64,000 nucleotides of DNA from Silvania confinis (lineage in GTDB: Bacteria > Pseudomonadota > Gammaproteobacteria > Enterobacterales > Enterobacteriaceae), in NCBI RefSeq assembly GCF_025564085.1, contig NZ_JAMGZJ010000074.1, forward strand, positions 124,001 to 188,000, in the 5' to 3' direction. Position numbers and translations under genes: made by a program. Of this stretch, positions 1 through 7,071 are shown piece by piece. Position 1 is the stretch's first letter. Each line of letters opens with the position of its first letter. Below the pieces are notes generated by a model. That model searched no databases, had not been told where the DNA came from, and was given only the letters and a program-made list of their open reading frames with translations.

Positions 1-302
1 TTGAAGACGTGCGTGAAGCGCTGTCTTCCATGGGCATTCAGGGTCTGACCGTCACCGAAGTGAAAGGCTTTGGTCGGCAGAAGGGTCATGCGGAGCTGTA
101 TCGTGGTGCCGAATACAGCGTCAACTTCCTGCCAAAAGTGAAGATTGACGTGGCGATTGCCGACGATCAGCTGGATGAAGTCATCGACGTGATTAGTAAA
201 GCAGCCTACACCGGCAAAATTGGCGACGGCAAAATTTTCGTTGCTGAGCTGCAACGCGTTATTCGCATTCGTACGGGTGAAGCCGACGAAGCGGCACTGT
301 AA
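1..302 (+). CDS. glnK: Nitrogen regulatory PII protein GlnK, 5' end cut off by the window
   Basis: The reading frame is open from base 1 (Leu-Glu-Asp-Val-Arg...) to a TAA at 300-302, giving about 99 residues. The 112-residue E. coli protein lacks only its first dozen or so residues here. The T-loop segment with the uridylylated tyrosine (GHAELYRGAEYSVNF) and the C-terminal VIRIRTGE are both visible. In this family the trimer senses ATP/ADP and 2-oxoglutarate and plugs the AmtB channel when ammonium is plentiful; uridylylation on the T-loop tyrosine releases it. amtB follows 33 bases downstream, the classic glnKamtB operon. The sigma-54 promoter expected upstream lies outside the window. Confidence 0.97.
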   Translation, partial: EDVREALSSMGIQGLTVTEVKGFGRQKGHAELYRGAEYSVNFLPKVKIDVAIADDQLDEVIDVISKAAYTGKIGDGKIFVAELQRVIRIRTGEADEAAL

Positions 303-335
303 AAAACCTGGCACACAGTGATAGGGATCGAAAAA

Positions 336-1622
336 ATGAACACAACAACATTTAAAGCAGGTCTGGGGTCTCTGGCACTGCTGCCTGGACTGGCAATGGC
401 TGCCCCTGCGGTGGCGGACAAAGCCGACAACGCCTTTATGATGATCTGCACCGCGCTGGTGCTGTTCATGACCATTCCGGGGATTGCGCTGTTTTACGGC
501 GGCCTGATCCGCGGTAAAAACGTACTTTCAATGCTCACTCAGGTCACCGTGACCTTTGCGCTGGTCTGTGTGCTGTGGGTGGTTTACGGCTACTCGCTGG
601 CCTTCGGCGAAGGCAACGCCTTCTTCGGCAGCTTTAACTGGGCGATGCTGAAAAATATCGAACTGACTGCGGTGATGGGCAGCTTCTATCAGTACATTCA
701 CGTGGCGTTCCAGGGCTCCTTCGCCTGTATCACCGTCGGGCTGATTGTTGGCGCGCTGGCGGAACGTATTCGCTTCTCTGCGGTGCTGATCTTCGTGGTG
801 GTCTGGCTGACCCTCTCCTATGTGCCGATTGCGCATATGGTCTGGGGTGGCGGTCTGCTGGCCTCGCACGGTGCGATGGACTTTGCAGGCGGTACCGTGG
901 TTCACATCAACGCCGCCGTCGCGGGTCTGGTGGGTGCTTACCTGATTGGCAAACGCGTCGGTTTTGGCAAAGAAGCGTTCAAACCGCACAATTTGCCGAT
1001 GGTCTTTACCGGCACCGCGATCCTCTACTTCGGCTGGTTTGGCTTTAACGCCGGTTCTGCTGGTGCGGCTAGCGAAATCGCTGCGCTGGCGTTCGTGAAT
1101 ACCGTCGTGGCGACCGCAGGCGCCATCCTCGCCTGGATCTTTGGCGAATGGACCGTGCGCGGTAAACCTTCGCTGCTGGGTGCGTGTTCTGGCGCGATTG
1201 CCGGTCTGGTCGGTATCACCCCAGCCTGCGGTTACGTGGGTGTTGGCGGCGCGCTGATCATTGGTCTGGTGGCGGGTCTGGCGGGTCTGTGGGGCGTAAC
1301 CGCACTGAAACGTTTACTGCGCGTCGACGACCCTTGTGATGTGTTTGGTGTGCACGGCGTGTGCGGCATCATCGGCTGCATCATGACCGGTATCTTCGCT
1401 GCAACGTCGCTTGGCGGTGTAGGGTATGCAGAAGGCGTCAGCATGGGTCATCAGGTGCTGGTCCAGTTGGAAAGTATCGCTATCACTGTCGTCTGGTCAG
1501 GTGTGGTCGCCTTTATCGGATACAAACTGGCGGACATGACGGTTGGTCTGCGCGTTCCGGAAGAGCAGGAGCGTGAAGGTCTGGACGTCAACAGTCACGG
1601 CGAGAATGCGTATAACGCTTAA
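336..1622 (+). CDS. amtB: Ammonium channel AmtB
   Basis: The 428-residue protein matches E. coli AmtB in length and nearly throughout in sequence. A cleavable signal peptide ends near Ala22 (LPGLAMA), followed by eleven expected membrane helices. The conserved GGTVVHINAA and FGVHGVCG segments carry the pore twin histidines, and the C-terminal tail VPEEQEREGLDVN contacts GlnK. The ATG at 336 was chosen over an in-frame GTG at 318 because it restores the family length and has a GGGA-type ribosome site just upstream. AmtB conducts ammonium across the inner membrane and is blocked by GlnK, encoded immediately upstream. Confidence 0.97.
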   Translation: MNTTTFKAGLGSLALLPGLAMAAPAVADKADNAFMMICTALVLFMTIPGIALFYGGLIRGKNVLSMLTQVTVTFALVCVLWVVYGYSLAFGEGNAFFGSFNWAMLKNIELTAVMGSFYQYIHVAFQGSFACITVGLIVGALAERIRFSAVLIFVVVWLTLSYVPIAHMVWGGGLLASHGAMDFAGGTVVHINAAVAGLVGAYLIGKRVGFGKEAFKPHNLPMVFTGTAILYFGWFGFNAGSAGAASEIAALAFVNTVVATAGAILAWIFGEWTVRGKPSLLGACSGAIAGLVGITPACGYVGVGGALIIGLVAGLAGLWGVTALKRLLRVDDPCDVFGVHGVCGIIGCIMTGIFAATSLGGVGYAEGVSMGHQVLVQLESIAITVVWSGVVAFIGYKLADMTVGLRVPEEQEREGLDVNSHGENAYNA

Positions 1623-1630
1623 GTAAAAGC

Positions 1631-1657
1631 AAACGGCAACCTCCAGGTTGCCGTTTT
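1631..1657 (+). terminator. Rho-independent terminator of glnK-amtB
   Basis: A 12-base stem (AAACGGCAACCT) with a short loop and its exact reverse complement runs into TTTT, 8 bases after the amtB stop codon. Confidence 0.9.
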
Positions 1658-1667
1658 AGTTCTTGCA

Positions 1668-1710
1668 CCCTCTCCGGTGGGAGAGGGGCGGGGTGATGGC
1701 ATCAGGCCGC
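1668..1710. repeat. REP-like intergenic palindrome (CCCTCTCC...GGAGAGGG type)
   Basis: The palindrome CCCTCTCCggtGGGAGAGGG is followed by GGCGGGGTGATGGCATCAGG. It sits between the convergent amtB and tesB genes. The same CCCTCTCC/GGAGAGGG core recurs at about 24206, 34343 and 39460, always between genes. Confidence 0.65.
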
Positions 1711-1716
1711 ACACTT

Positions 1717-2577
1717 TTAACCCCGGTTGCGCATTACCCCTTCCTGCACCGTCGACGCCACCAGCACACCCTCCTGGCTATAGAACTCACCGCGAACAAA
1801 TCCACGGGCGCTCGATGCCGACGTACTCTCCACGCTGTACAGCAGCCAGTCGTTCATGTTGAACGGACGATGGAACCACATGGAATGATCGATAGTGGCA
1901 ACTTGCATACCTTTCTCGAGGAAACCCACCCCGTGCGGCTGCAGGGCAACCGGCAAGAAGTTAAAGTCCGAGGCATAGCCCAGCAAATACTGATGCACCC
2001 GGAAATCTTCCGGAACCGTACCGTTCGCGCGGATCCACACCTGGCGCGCGGGCTCTGCCGTATGGCCTTTCATCGGGTTATGGAATTCGACCGGGCGGAT
2101 CTCCAGCGGTTTATCGCAGAGAAACTTCTCTTTAAGCTGCGGGGGCAGCAGGTGTGACAGCGCACGGGCAATGTCGGTTTCTGAGCGCAGGTCGTCCGGG
2201 GCAGGCGCAGGCGGCATGCTTTTCTGATGCTCATATCCCGGCTCTGGCGCCTGGAAAGAGGCCGTCATGTAGAAAATAGGTTTGCCGTTCTGGATCGCGG
2301 CAACGCGACGGGCGCTGAAGCTGTTGCCATCGCGCAGGACTTCGACGTCATACACGATCGGTTTTTGGCTGTCGCCCGGGCGCAAGAAGTAGCTGTGAAA
2401 CGAATGCACCAGACGGTCTTCTGGCACCGTCTCTTTGGCGGCATAAAGCGCCTGGCCCACAACCTGGCCGCCAAAAACCTGGCGCAACCCCAGATCTTCG
2501 CTTTGTCCCCGAAAGAGACCTTCTTCAATTTTTTCCAGGTTTAATAATGTCAGCAGATTGCCTAGTGCTTGACTCAT
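1717..2577 (-). CDS. tesB: Acyl-CoA thioesterase II
   Basis: The 286-residue double-hotdog thioesterase has the same length and a near-identical sequence to E. coli TesB, which cleaves medium- to long-chain acyl-CoA in the cytoplasm. The [10 protein letters not shown] segment and the [12 protein letters not shown] block, which contains the catalytic aspartate, are intact. The start was set at the MSQALGNLL methionine, as in E. coli; the frame stays open 36 codons further upstream but that extension has no family match. It is convergent with amtB and divergent from ybaY. Confidence 0.96.
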   Translation of the reverse strand: MSQALGNLLTLLNLEKIEEGLFRGQSEDLGLRQVFGGQVVGQALYAAKETVPEDRLVHSFHSYFLRPGDSQKPIVYDVEVLRDGNSFSARRVAAIQNGKPIFYMTASFQAPEPGYEHQKSMPPAPAPDDLRSETDIARALSHLLPPQLKEKFLCDKPLEIRPVEFHNPMKGHTAEPARQVWIRANGTVPEDFRVHQYLLGYASDFNFLPVALQPHGVGFLEKGMQVATIDHSMWFHRPFNMNDWLLYSVESTSASSARGFVRGEFYSQEGVLVASTVQEGVMRNRG

Positions 2578-2784
2578 AGTCGTCCTCAATGAATACGCCG
2601 TGGCGAAAGATAGGCAGAGTATAACGCAGAAATGCAAGTGGTCCGATGGGTGCAATAATCTGAATAACGGGGTACTTTCAGGCATAAATAATTGATATGT
2701 GCCAGGCTTACTGACGTTATCTTATGTTAGCCACTCGTCTGGCGGGATCGATCCCGCTGGTGCATTGATGATAAGGAGAACTCA

Positions 2785-3354
2785 ATGAAACTCGTGCACA
2801 TGTTAAGTGGTTTAGCGGTAGCGGTTGCTCTTGCTGCCTGTGCGGATAAAAGTGCAGACATTCAGACGCCAGCGCCAAACCCTAACACTTCTGCCGCGGC
2901 GACGGCGCCCGTTATTCAGCAGCCAAATGTTTCAGGTACGATCTGGATCCGACAGAAAGTGGCGCTGCCGCCGGATGCGGTATTAACCGTGACCTTATCT
3001 GACGCTTCGCTGGCGGATTCCCCGTCCAAAGTACTGGCGCAGCGCGCGACGCGTACTGAAGGTAAGCAAGCCCCGTTCAAATTTGAACTGCCGTTTAACC
3101 CGGCGGATGTCCAGCCTAACGCGCGCATCCTGCTGAGTGCGGCGATCAGCGTAAACGATAAGGTGGTGCTGATGACCGATATCGTGAAGCCGGTCATTAA
3201 TCAGGGCGGCACGAAAACCGATCTGGTGCTGGTACCTGTCCAGCAGACTGAGCTCCCGCTTCAGCCATCTGGCGGGGCCGTTAATACGGTTCCTTCGACA
3301 TCACCGACCCAGGTTAGTCCTTCTTCAGCAACACCTGCCCCGACTCAGCTTTAA
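2785..3354 (+). CDS. ybaY: YbaY family outer-membrane lipoprotein
   Basis: The 189-residue protein begins with a lipoprotein signal ending in the lipobox LAAC (Cys19) followed by Ala-Asp. After a low-complexity Pro/Thr/Ala linker (about 25-50) comes the YbaY/YscW beta-sandwich domain (GTIWIRQKVALPPDAVLTVTL). The tail is rich in Ser/Thr/Pro. A good AAGGAG site precedes the ATG. The E. coli homologue is a glycoprotein-like lipoprotein of unknown role, reported as part of the osmotic/stationary-phase response. No partner gene is evident; it stands alone between tesB and atl. Confidence 0.93.
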   Translation: MKLVHMLSGLAVAVALAACADKSADIQTPAPNPNTSAAATAPVIQQPNVSGTIWIRQKVALPPDAVLTVTLSDASLADSPSKVLAQRATRTEGKQAPFKFELPFNPADVQPNARILLSAAISVNDKVVLMTDIVKPVINQGGTKTDLVLVPVQQTELPLQPSGGAVNTVPSTSPTQVSPSSATPAPTQL

Positions 3355-3360
3355 TGCGTA

Positions 3361-3381
3361 CGCCCCTCTTCGTGGGGGGCG
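3361..3381 (+). terminator. Stem-loop between convergent ybaY and atl
   Basis: CGCCCC and GGGGCG pair around a TCTTCGTGG loop just after the ybaY stop, followed by CTTTAAT. It ends 2 bases before the atl stop codon and could serve both genes. Confidence 0.6.
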
Positions 3382-3383
3382 CT

Positions 3384-3695
3384 TTAATAGCGCCAGCGAT
3401 AGCGAAGCAAATCAATCTGTCCACTCCCTGAAACCTGCACACCTTCAGCCAGCAGCGCCTGGCGCTGGCGCTGGAGATCCGGGCCGGTTAATGAAATAGT
3501 GCCACTTCGATTGACGACGCGATGCCAGGGCAGGGTACTGCCTTCCGGCAGGCGTTTCAGTACGCCCCCGACCTGCCGTGCCGCGCGTGGGGAACCGGCC
3601 AGACGCGCGACTTCGCCGTAGGTGGTGACCGTGCCTTCGGGAATTGAGGCGACTATCTGCCAGACTCGCTGAGGAAAAGTGTCGTGCTGGTCCAT
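3384..3695 (-). CDS. atl: Alkyltransferase-like protein Atl (YbaZ)
   Basis: The 103-residue protein resembles the C-terminal DNA-binding domain of O6-alkylguanine transferases. The helix-turn-helix (TYGEVARLAGSPRAARQVGGVL) is present. The active-site PCHR motif reads PWHR, so the acceptor cysteine is replaced by tryptophan. That is the hallmark of Atl proteins, which bind O6-alkylguanine and hand it to nucleotide excision repair rather than repairing it themselves. Length and sequence match the core of E. coli YbaZ, which has a longer annotated N-terminus. The start at 3695 is the first in-frame ATG near the conserved DTFPQRVWQIV. Confidence 0.94.
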   Translation of the reverse strand: MDQHDTFPQRVWQIVASIPEGTVTTYGEVARLAGSPRAARQVGGVLKRLPEGSTLPWHRVVNRSGTISLTGPDLQRQRQALLAEGVQVSGSGQIDLLRYRWRY

Positions 3696-3806
3696 TGTTT
3701 ACTCCTGTGTGGAGCGAGAAGAATAAGGATTACCCGACAAAATGGGAAGGAAGCGTGCAGTCCGTGTACGTATTGGGCAATAAACCATCACCTGGACGCG
3801 GTTAAC

Positions 3807-3835
3807 TTGCAATTGCTATCCCGTACAGTGATAAT
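3807..3835 (+). promoter_or_regulatory. Promoter of the 4.5S RNA gene
   Basis: TTGCAA (-35) and GATAAT (-10) are separated by 17 bases and followed by a GC-rich GCGCC discriminator. Transcription from about 3844 would give a 24-base leader before the mature 5' end, the leader length RNase P removes in E. coli. Confidence 0.75.
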
Positions 3836-3867
3836 GCGCCAGCGCGTTGGTTAACAACGCTCTCAAT

Positions 3868-3981
3868 GGGGGCTCTGTTGGTTCTCCCGCAACGCTACTC
3901 TGTTTACCAGGTCAGATCCGGAAGGAAGCAGCCAAGGCAGACGACGTGTGTGCCGGGATGTAGCTGGCAGGGCCCCCACCC
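3868..3981 (+). ncRNA. ffs: 4.5S RNA, signal recognition particle RNA
   Basis: The 114-nucleotide RNA aligns end to end with E. coli 4.5S RNA, from GGGGGCTCTGTTGG to GGGCCCCCACCC, so the terminal helix is intact. Together with Ffh it forms the SRP that targets membrane proteins. The domain IV hairpin with its GGAA tetraloop is present (CCGGAAGG, then AAGCAGCC). One base differs in the otherwise near-invariant symmetric loop: CAGAUCC replaces CAGGUCC, an A at window position 3916, which is RNA position 49. Two further differences from E. coli lie in the distal arm. The gene sits between atl and the accessory block, as in E. coli between ybaZ and ybaA. Confidence 0.97.
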
Positions 3982-4268
3982 ATTTCTGGGTATCAAACAT
4001 TCAGGCATAGCCAACGCCGTTCGTGCAAACGTGTCCCTCTCAAGTGCAACAAGCCCGTTAAAAGCAGGGTTATTAACTATTTTTTATGCCCGCCTTTTTA
4101 TTTTCGCGATTGTCATCATACTGAAATATCACTGTCATTATTTTGTCATAAATGTTGTGCAGTGTAAGTGTGACATTTTTATTATGTATAAGCAGAGAAT
4201 ATATATCTGGATAAGAATGTTAACTTCGTGTATTAAATTAAGAAATTATTGCCAGGGATGTAAAAAAC

Positions 4269-4520
4269 ATGACGACTGCGGTACTGAACGTAAAGATTGA
4301 CGAGGCGTTAAAAGAGAGACTTCGTCATTATGCTGAAGTAAACAATGAGAATTTAAGCGTTACCACAGAGAAACTGCTGTTACTGGCATTCGCGGCAACA
4401 GAAGAGGCGGGAGTAACGGAAGAAGATATCGACAATCAGCACACGGAAGAAGAAAACTTAACTCCATTTACTCCTAAAGAAATCAAAGCATTACGCAAAC
4501 TTCTTAAGAAGAGAAAATGA
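4269..4520 (+). CDS. Small protein with ribbon-helix-helix-like N-terminus, unknown function
   Basis: I do not recognise this 83-residue protein. The N-terminal half has the outline of a ribbon-helix-helix DNA-binding fold: a strand (AVLNVKID), a helix (EALKERLRHYAEVNN) and a second helix (SVTTEKLLLLAFAATEEA). The C-terminal half is acidic (EEDIDNQHTEEEN) and ends in a strongly basic helix (PKEIKALRKLLKKRK). A GGGATG-type site lies upstream of the ATG. Its last codons overlap the next gene by ATGA. The upstream 200 bases are AT-rich compared with the flanking core genes. It may be an antitoxin-like or autoregulatory protein, which is an inference from fold and gene pairing only. Confidence 0.65.
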   Translation: MTTAVLNVKIDEALKERLRHYAEVNNENLSVTTEKLLLLAFAATEEAGVTEEDIDNQHTEEENLTPFTPKEIKALRKLLKKRK

Positions 4521-4735
4521 AACAACATCAGCAAACAACCGCCAGCGATTACTCAGAAGCCTGCCTGCTTCTGCGCTCTGGCTATGTCAAACATGTTCGC
4601 CTCGGCTGGGATGTTGGCAGTGATGAGTTCTTTCGAATTGCGTCTGACTGGTGTGATACCGGCGCGAAAATAAAGAAAGAAGGCGATAATTTTGTTATTT
4701 CGCTCAAAGGCTTTCCTATTCCTGCTCAGCACTGA
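4517..4735 (+). CDS. Small protein translationally coupled to the upstream RHH-like gene, unknown function
   Basis: This 72-residue protein has no family I can name. The start ATG overlaps the stop of the preceding gene (ATGA), so the two are very likely translated together. It has no signal peptide or membrane segment. The predicted make-up is a short helix (SEACLLLRSG), a mixed region with two aromatic stretches (VRLGWDVGSDEFFRIASDW) and a beta-rich end (AKIKKEGDNFVISLKGFP). A strong terminator follows 18 bases after the stop, so the pair forms a closed two-gene unit. A toxin-antitoxin-like or regulator-partner arrangement is possible but untested. Confidence 0.6.
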   Translation: MKQHQQTTASDYSEACLLLRSGYVKHVRLGWDVGSDEFFRIASDWCDTGAKIKKEGDNFVISLKGFPIPAQH

Positions 4736-4753
4736 TCGTCCGCCGCTGAAAAT

Positions 4754-4786
4754 GTCTGACTGTAATTATTACAGTCAGACGTTTTT
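4754..4786 (+). terminator. Strong rho-independent terminator of the small-gene pair
   Basis: GTCTGACTGTAA and its reverse complement form a 12-base stem around a short loop, followed by GTTTTT. Confidence 0.9.
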
Positions 4787-4873
4787 AACTAATCACTCCC
4801 GTCATTTGTGCAATTGCTCACTCTTTCTTGTAATAAATACCAGCGTTGCAGCCCCCTTTATTATTTGAAGGGG

Positions 4874-6295
4874 TTAAACCAGCGTCCGCTTCAACGATTG
4901 CCCACTTTTACTGATGCCCAGCCACAGCGGTTTCAGTCGCAGTAGCGCGTTCTCCAGTTCGGCAGGTTCGAGTGAAAAAGGCATCCGCAGATAGCGATCA
5001 AATGCCCCGGACAGCCCAAATCGCGTACCGGTTCCCAGATGAATGCCGGCAACGTCTGCGCGTGCGGCGAGCTGAGTAGCCAGCATATCCGGCAGTTCAA
5101 TCCAGAATGAAAGTCCCCCCTCCGGCATCTGAAAACGCCAGTCCGGGAAATGTTCCCGCAGCAGGGCCGCACAGCCATCGCGCCGCTCACGCAGCATCTG
5201 CCGTCGAGCGGGTAAAAATGTGTCGCTGTTGTCGAACAGCCACAGTGTTGCCAGTTGCTCCAGCAGCGGAGAGCCCAGATCGAGCGTATCGCGGGTTTGT
5301 GCAAGGGTAGCAATCGTGCGCGCCGGGGCGCGAACCCAGCCCAGCCGGAGCCCTCCCCAGAAACTTTTCCCCGCCGAACCCAGGGTGATGACATTGCCGT
5401 TCGGGCAGAAGGCTGCCAGAGGCGGCGGTGGCGGTGCATCGAACCACAGATCAACCATGGTTTCATCCACCACCAGCGTGGTGCGCGACCGGGCGGCAAC
5501 CGCCGTAATGGCCTGACGCGTGCTCACATCCATGCAGCGCCCGGTGGGGTTATGGAAATCGGGCATCAGGTACGCCAGGCGCGGCGCGGTCTGGGCGAGG
5601 GTGGCGGCAAATCCGTCGCTATCCCAGCCGGTTGGCGGTAGCGATACGCCGACCGGTCGGCAGGATGCCCCCTGAATGGCGGCGATGGCCAGCGGATAGG
5701 TAGGGTGATCCACCACGACCCGATCGCCAGGGCCGGTAAGCATGCGCAGCACTAATGCCAGCCCGCTGACGGCACCATTAACGACCATCACTTCCTCTGC
5801 CCGGGTGGGTAACCCGCGCGCCGTATAGCGTGCCGCAATGGCGTCACGCAGGGCGGGAAGCCCCAGCTGATCGTAACCGGTTTGCGTCAGATGCTGCGTA
5901 ATGGCGGTCAGCGAGTGGGTATAAGCCTGATGGATCTCCGGCCCGGCTCCCAGCGCGGCGGTGGAAAGATCCAGCGCCGCGCTGGCGTTAGAGAGGGTAG
6001 GTAGCGTCCGGCTGTCGGGCAGGATCACCCGCGATCCACTCCCATGTCGGCTTTCGAGATAGCCATCATCCCGCAGGTGCGCGAGGGCGCTGCTGATGGT
6101 GGTGCGGCTGACGTCCAGGGTTAAGGCCAGTTCCCGCTCCCCGGGCAGGCGCGTATCCAGCGCCAGTCGCCCGTCAAGGATCAACAGGCGCAGCGCATCA
6201 GCCAGCTGTCGCCAGAGTGGGATACGGGAGGGGCTCTGCTGCCAGCGGCCCAGCAGGCGGGCTAACGACTGGCTTCCAAATCGACGTGATGACAT
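4874..6295 (-). CDS. MocR-type transcription regulator (GntR HTH fused to aminotransferase fold)
   Basis: The 473-residue protein has an N-terminal GntR-type winged helix (about 20-90: IPLWRQLADALRLLILDGRL, then SRTTISSALAHLRDDGYL) and a class I aminotransferase-like domain (about 110-470). The PLP lysine motif appears as TLGSAGKSFWGGLRLGW and the substrate-side motifs as PDFHNPTGRC and VVDETMVDLWFD. MocR proteins use PLP as a sensor and usually control a divergent neighbour. The likely target is the YczE-like membrane gene on the other strand, 88 bases away; the pairing resembles the YczR-YczE association. The ATG at 6295 (MSSRRFGSQ) is preferred, but an in-frame ATG at 6331 would add 12 residues and neither start has a strong ribosome site. 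Confidence 0.9.
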   Translation of the reverse strand: MSSRRFGSQSLARLLGRWQQSPSRIPLWRQLADALRLLILDGRLALDTRLPGERELALTLDVSRTTISSALAHLRDDGYLESRHGSGSRVILPDSRTLPTLSNASAALDLSTAALGAGPEIHQAYTHSLTAITQHLTQTGYDQLGLPALRDAIAARYTARGLPTRAEEVMVVNGAVSGLALVLRMLTGPGDRVVVDHPTYPLAIAAIQGASCRPVGVSLPPTGWDSDGFAATLAQTAPRLAYLMPDFHNPTGRCMDVSTRQAITAVAARSRTTLVVDETMVDLWFDAPPPPPLAAFCPNGNVITLGSAGKSFWGGLRLGWVRAPARTIATLAQTRDTLDLGSPLLEQLATLWLFDNSDTFLPARRQMLRERRDGCAALLREHFPDWRFQMPEGGLSFWIELPDMLATQLAARADVAGIHLGTGTRFGLSGAFDRYLRMPFSLEPAELENALLRLKPLWLGISKSGQSLKRTLV

Positions 6296-6383
6296 ATGCA
6301 GTCCACTTTTTGAAAACTGGACATTAATCATAGTGCCATTTCAGGTAATGATGAAAGCAGAGATCATCCGGGAGAGAAACACC

Positions 6384-6995
6384 ATGTCACGTCGATTACT
6401 GCAGCTTTATATCGGACTGAGCCTGTATGGCCTGTCTACGGCGATGTTTATTCGCGCGGATCTGGGCGCCGATCCGTGGAACGTATTCCATCTGGGGGTG
6501 GCGAAGCTGCTGGCGATGGATATCGGTACGATCATGATCCTGACCGGTGCGCTGGTGCTGCTGTTCTGGATCCCGCTGCGACAGCGTCCGGGCCTGGGCA
6601 CCATCAGTAACGTGATTGTCATCGGGCTTGCCGCCGATGCGTTCCTGTCCCTGATACCCACGCTTGATTCATTGCTGGCGCGCAGCGTGCTGCTGGCGGC
6701 GGCAGTGATTGTTAACGCGCTGGCGACCGGCATGTATATCGGTGCCGGTTTTGGTGCCGGGCCGCGCGACGGTCTGATGACCGGCATCAACGCCCGTACC
6801 GGCTGGTCGGTGCGCAGCGTGCGCACCGCAATTGAAATCTCCGTGTTGCTGATTGGCTGGGCGCTGGGCGGAACGTTTGGCGTCGGAACCGTGCTCTATG
6901 CGTTAAGCATTGGCCCGCTGATCCAGATCTGCCTGCCGTGGTTTCGTCAGCGGCCGAAGGTGATCATCACCCCAGAACCGGAACGCGTTGTCTGA
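6384..6995 (+). CDS. YczE/YitT-like inner-membrane protein
   Basis: The 203-residue protein has about five hydrophobic helices and opens with LYIGLSLYGLSTAMFIRADLGADPWNVFHLG. The glycine-rich MYIGAGFGAGPRDGLMTGI segment is typical of the YczE/YyaS family. It is an integral membrane protein of unknown transport substrate. The start at 6384 follows a GGGAGAG ribosome site; the frame is open much further upstream, but only across the divergent regulator. It is probably controlled by the MocR-type regulator encoded divergently, which is an inference from layout and family pairing. Confidence 0.85.
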   Translation: MSRRLLQLYIGLSLYGLSTAMFIRADLGADPWNVFHLGVAKLLAMDIGTIMILTGALVLLFWIPLRQRPGLGTISNVIVIGLAADAFLSLIPTLDSLLARSVLLAAAVIVNALATGMYIGAGFGAGPRDGLMTGINARTGWSVRSVRTAIEISVLLIGWALGGTFGVGTVLYALSIGPLIQICLPWFRQRPKVIITPEPERVV

Positions 6996-6996
6996 A

Positions 6997-7014
6997 TTTG
7001 CGAAGCGCTCACAA
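6997..7014. promoter_or_regulatory. lac-type operator upstream of lacI
   Basis: TTTGCGAAGCGCTCACAA is the exact reverse complement of the 18-base operator at 8216-8233 in front of lacZ. The half-site TTGTGAGCG matches the E. coli lac operator. It lies 57 bases before the lacI start, so autoregulation or looping to the lacZ operator 1.2 kb away is plausible. Confidence 0.85.
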
Positions 7015-7071
7015 GCTTTGTGCGCGGGGGTGTGACACAATAGTCGCCCCTGTTTTCGCAACGCAGATCTC

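Noticed and set aside
1663..2157. A 164-codon plus-strand open frame after amtB
   Set aside because: It starts in the intergenic repeat and runs antisense through tesB.
4049..4268. A possible further small gene in the AT-rich stretch after ffs
   Set aside because: The only long frame starts inside ffs and has no support. Several promoter-like hexamers occur but none with convincing spacing, so no specific site is called.
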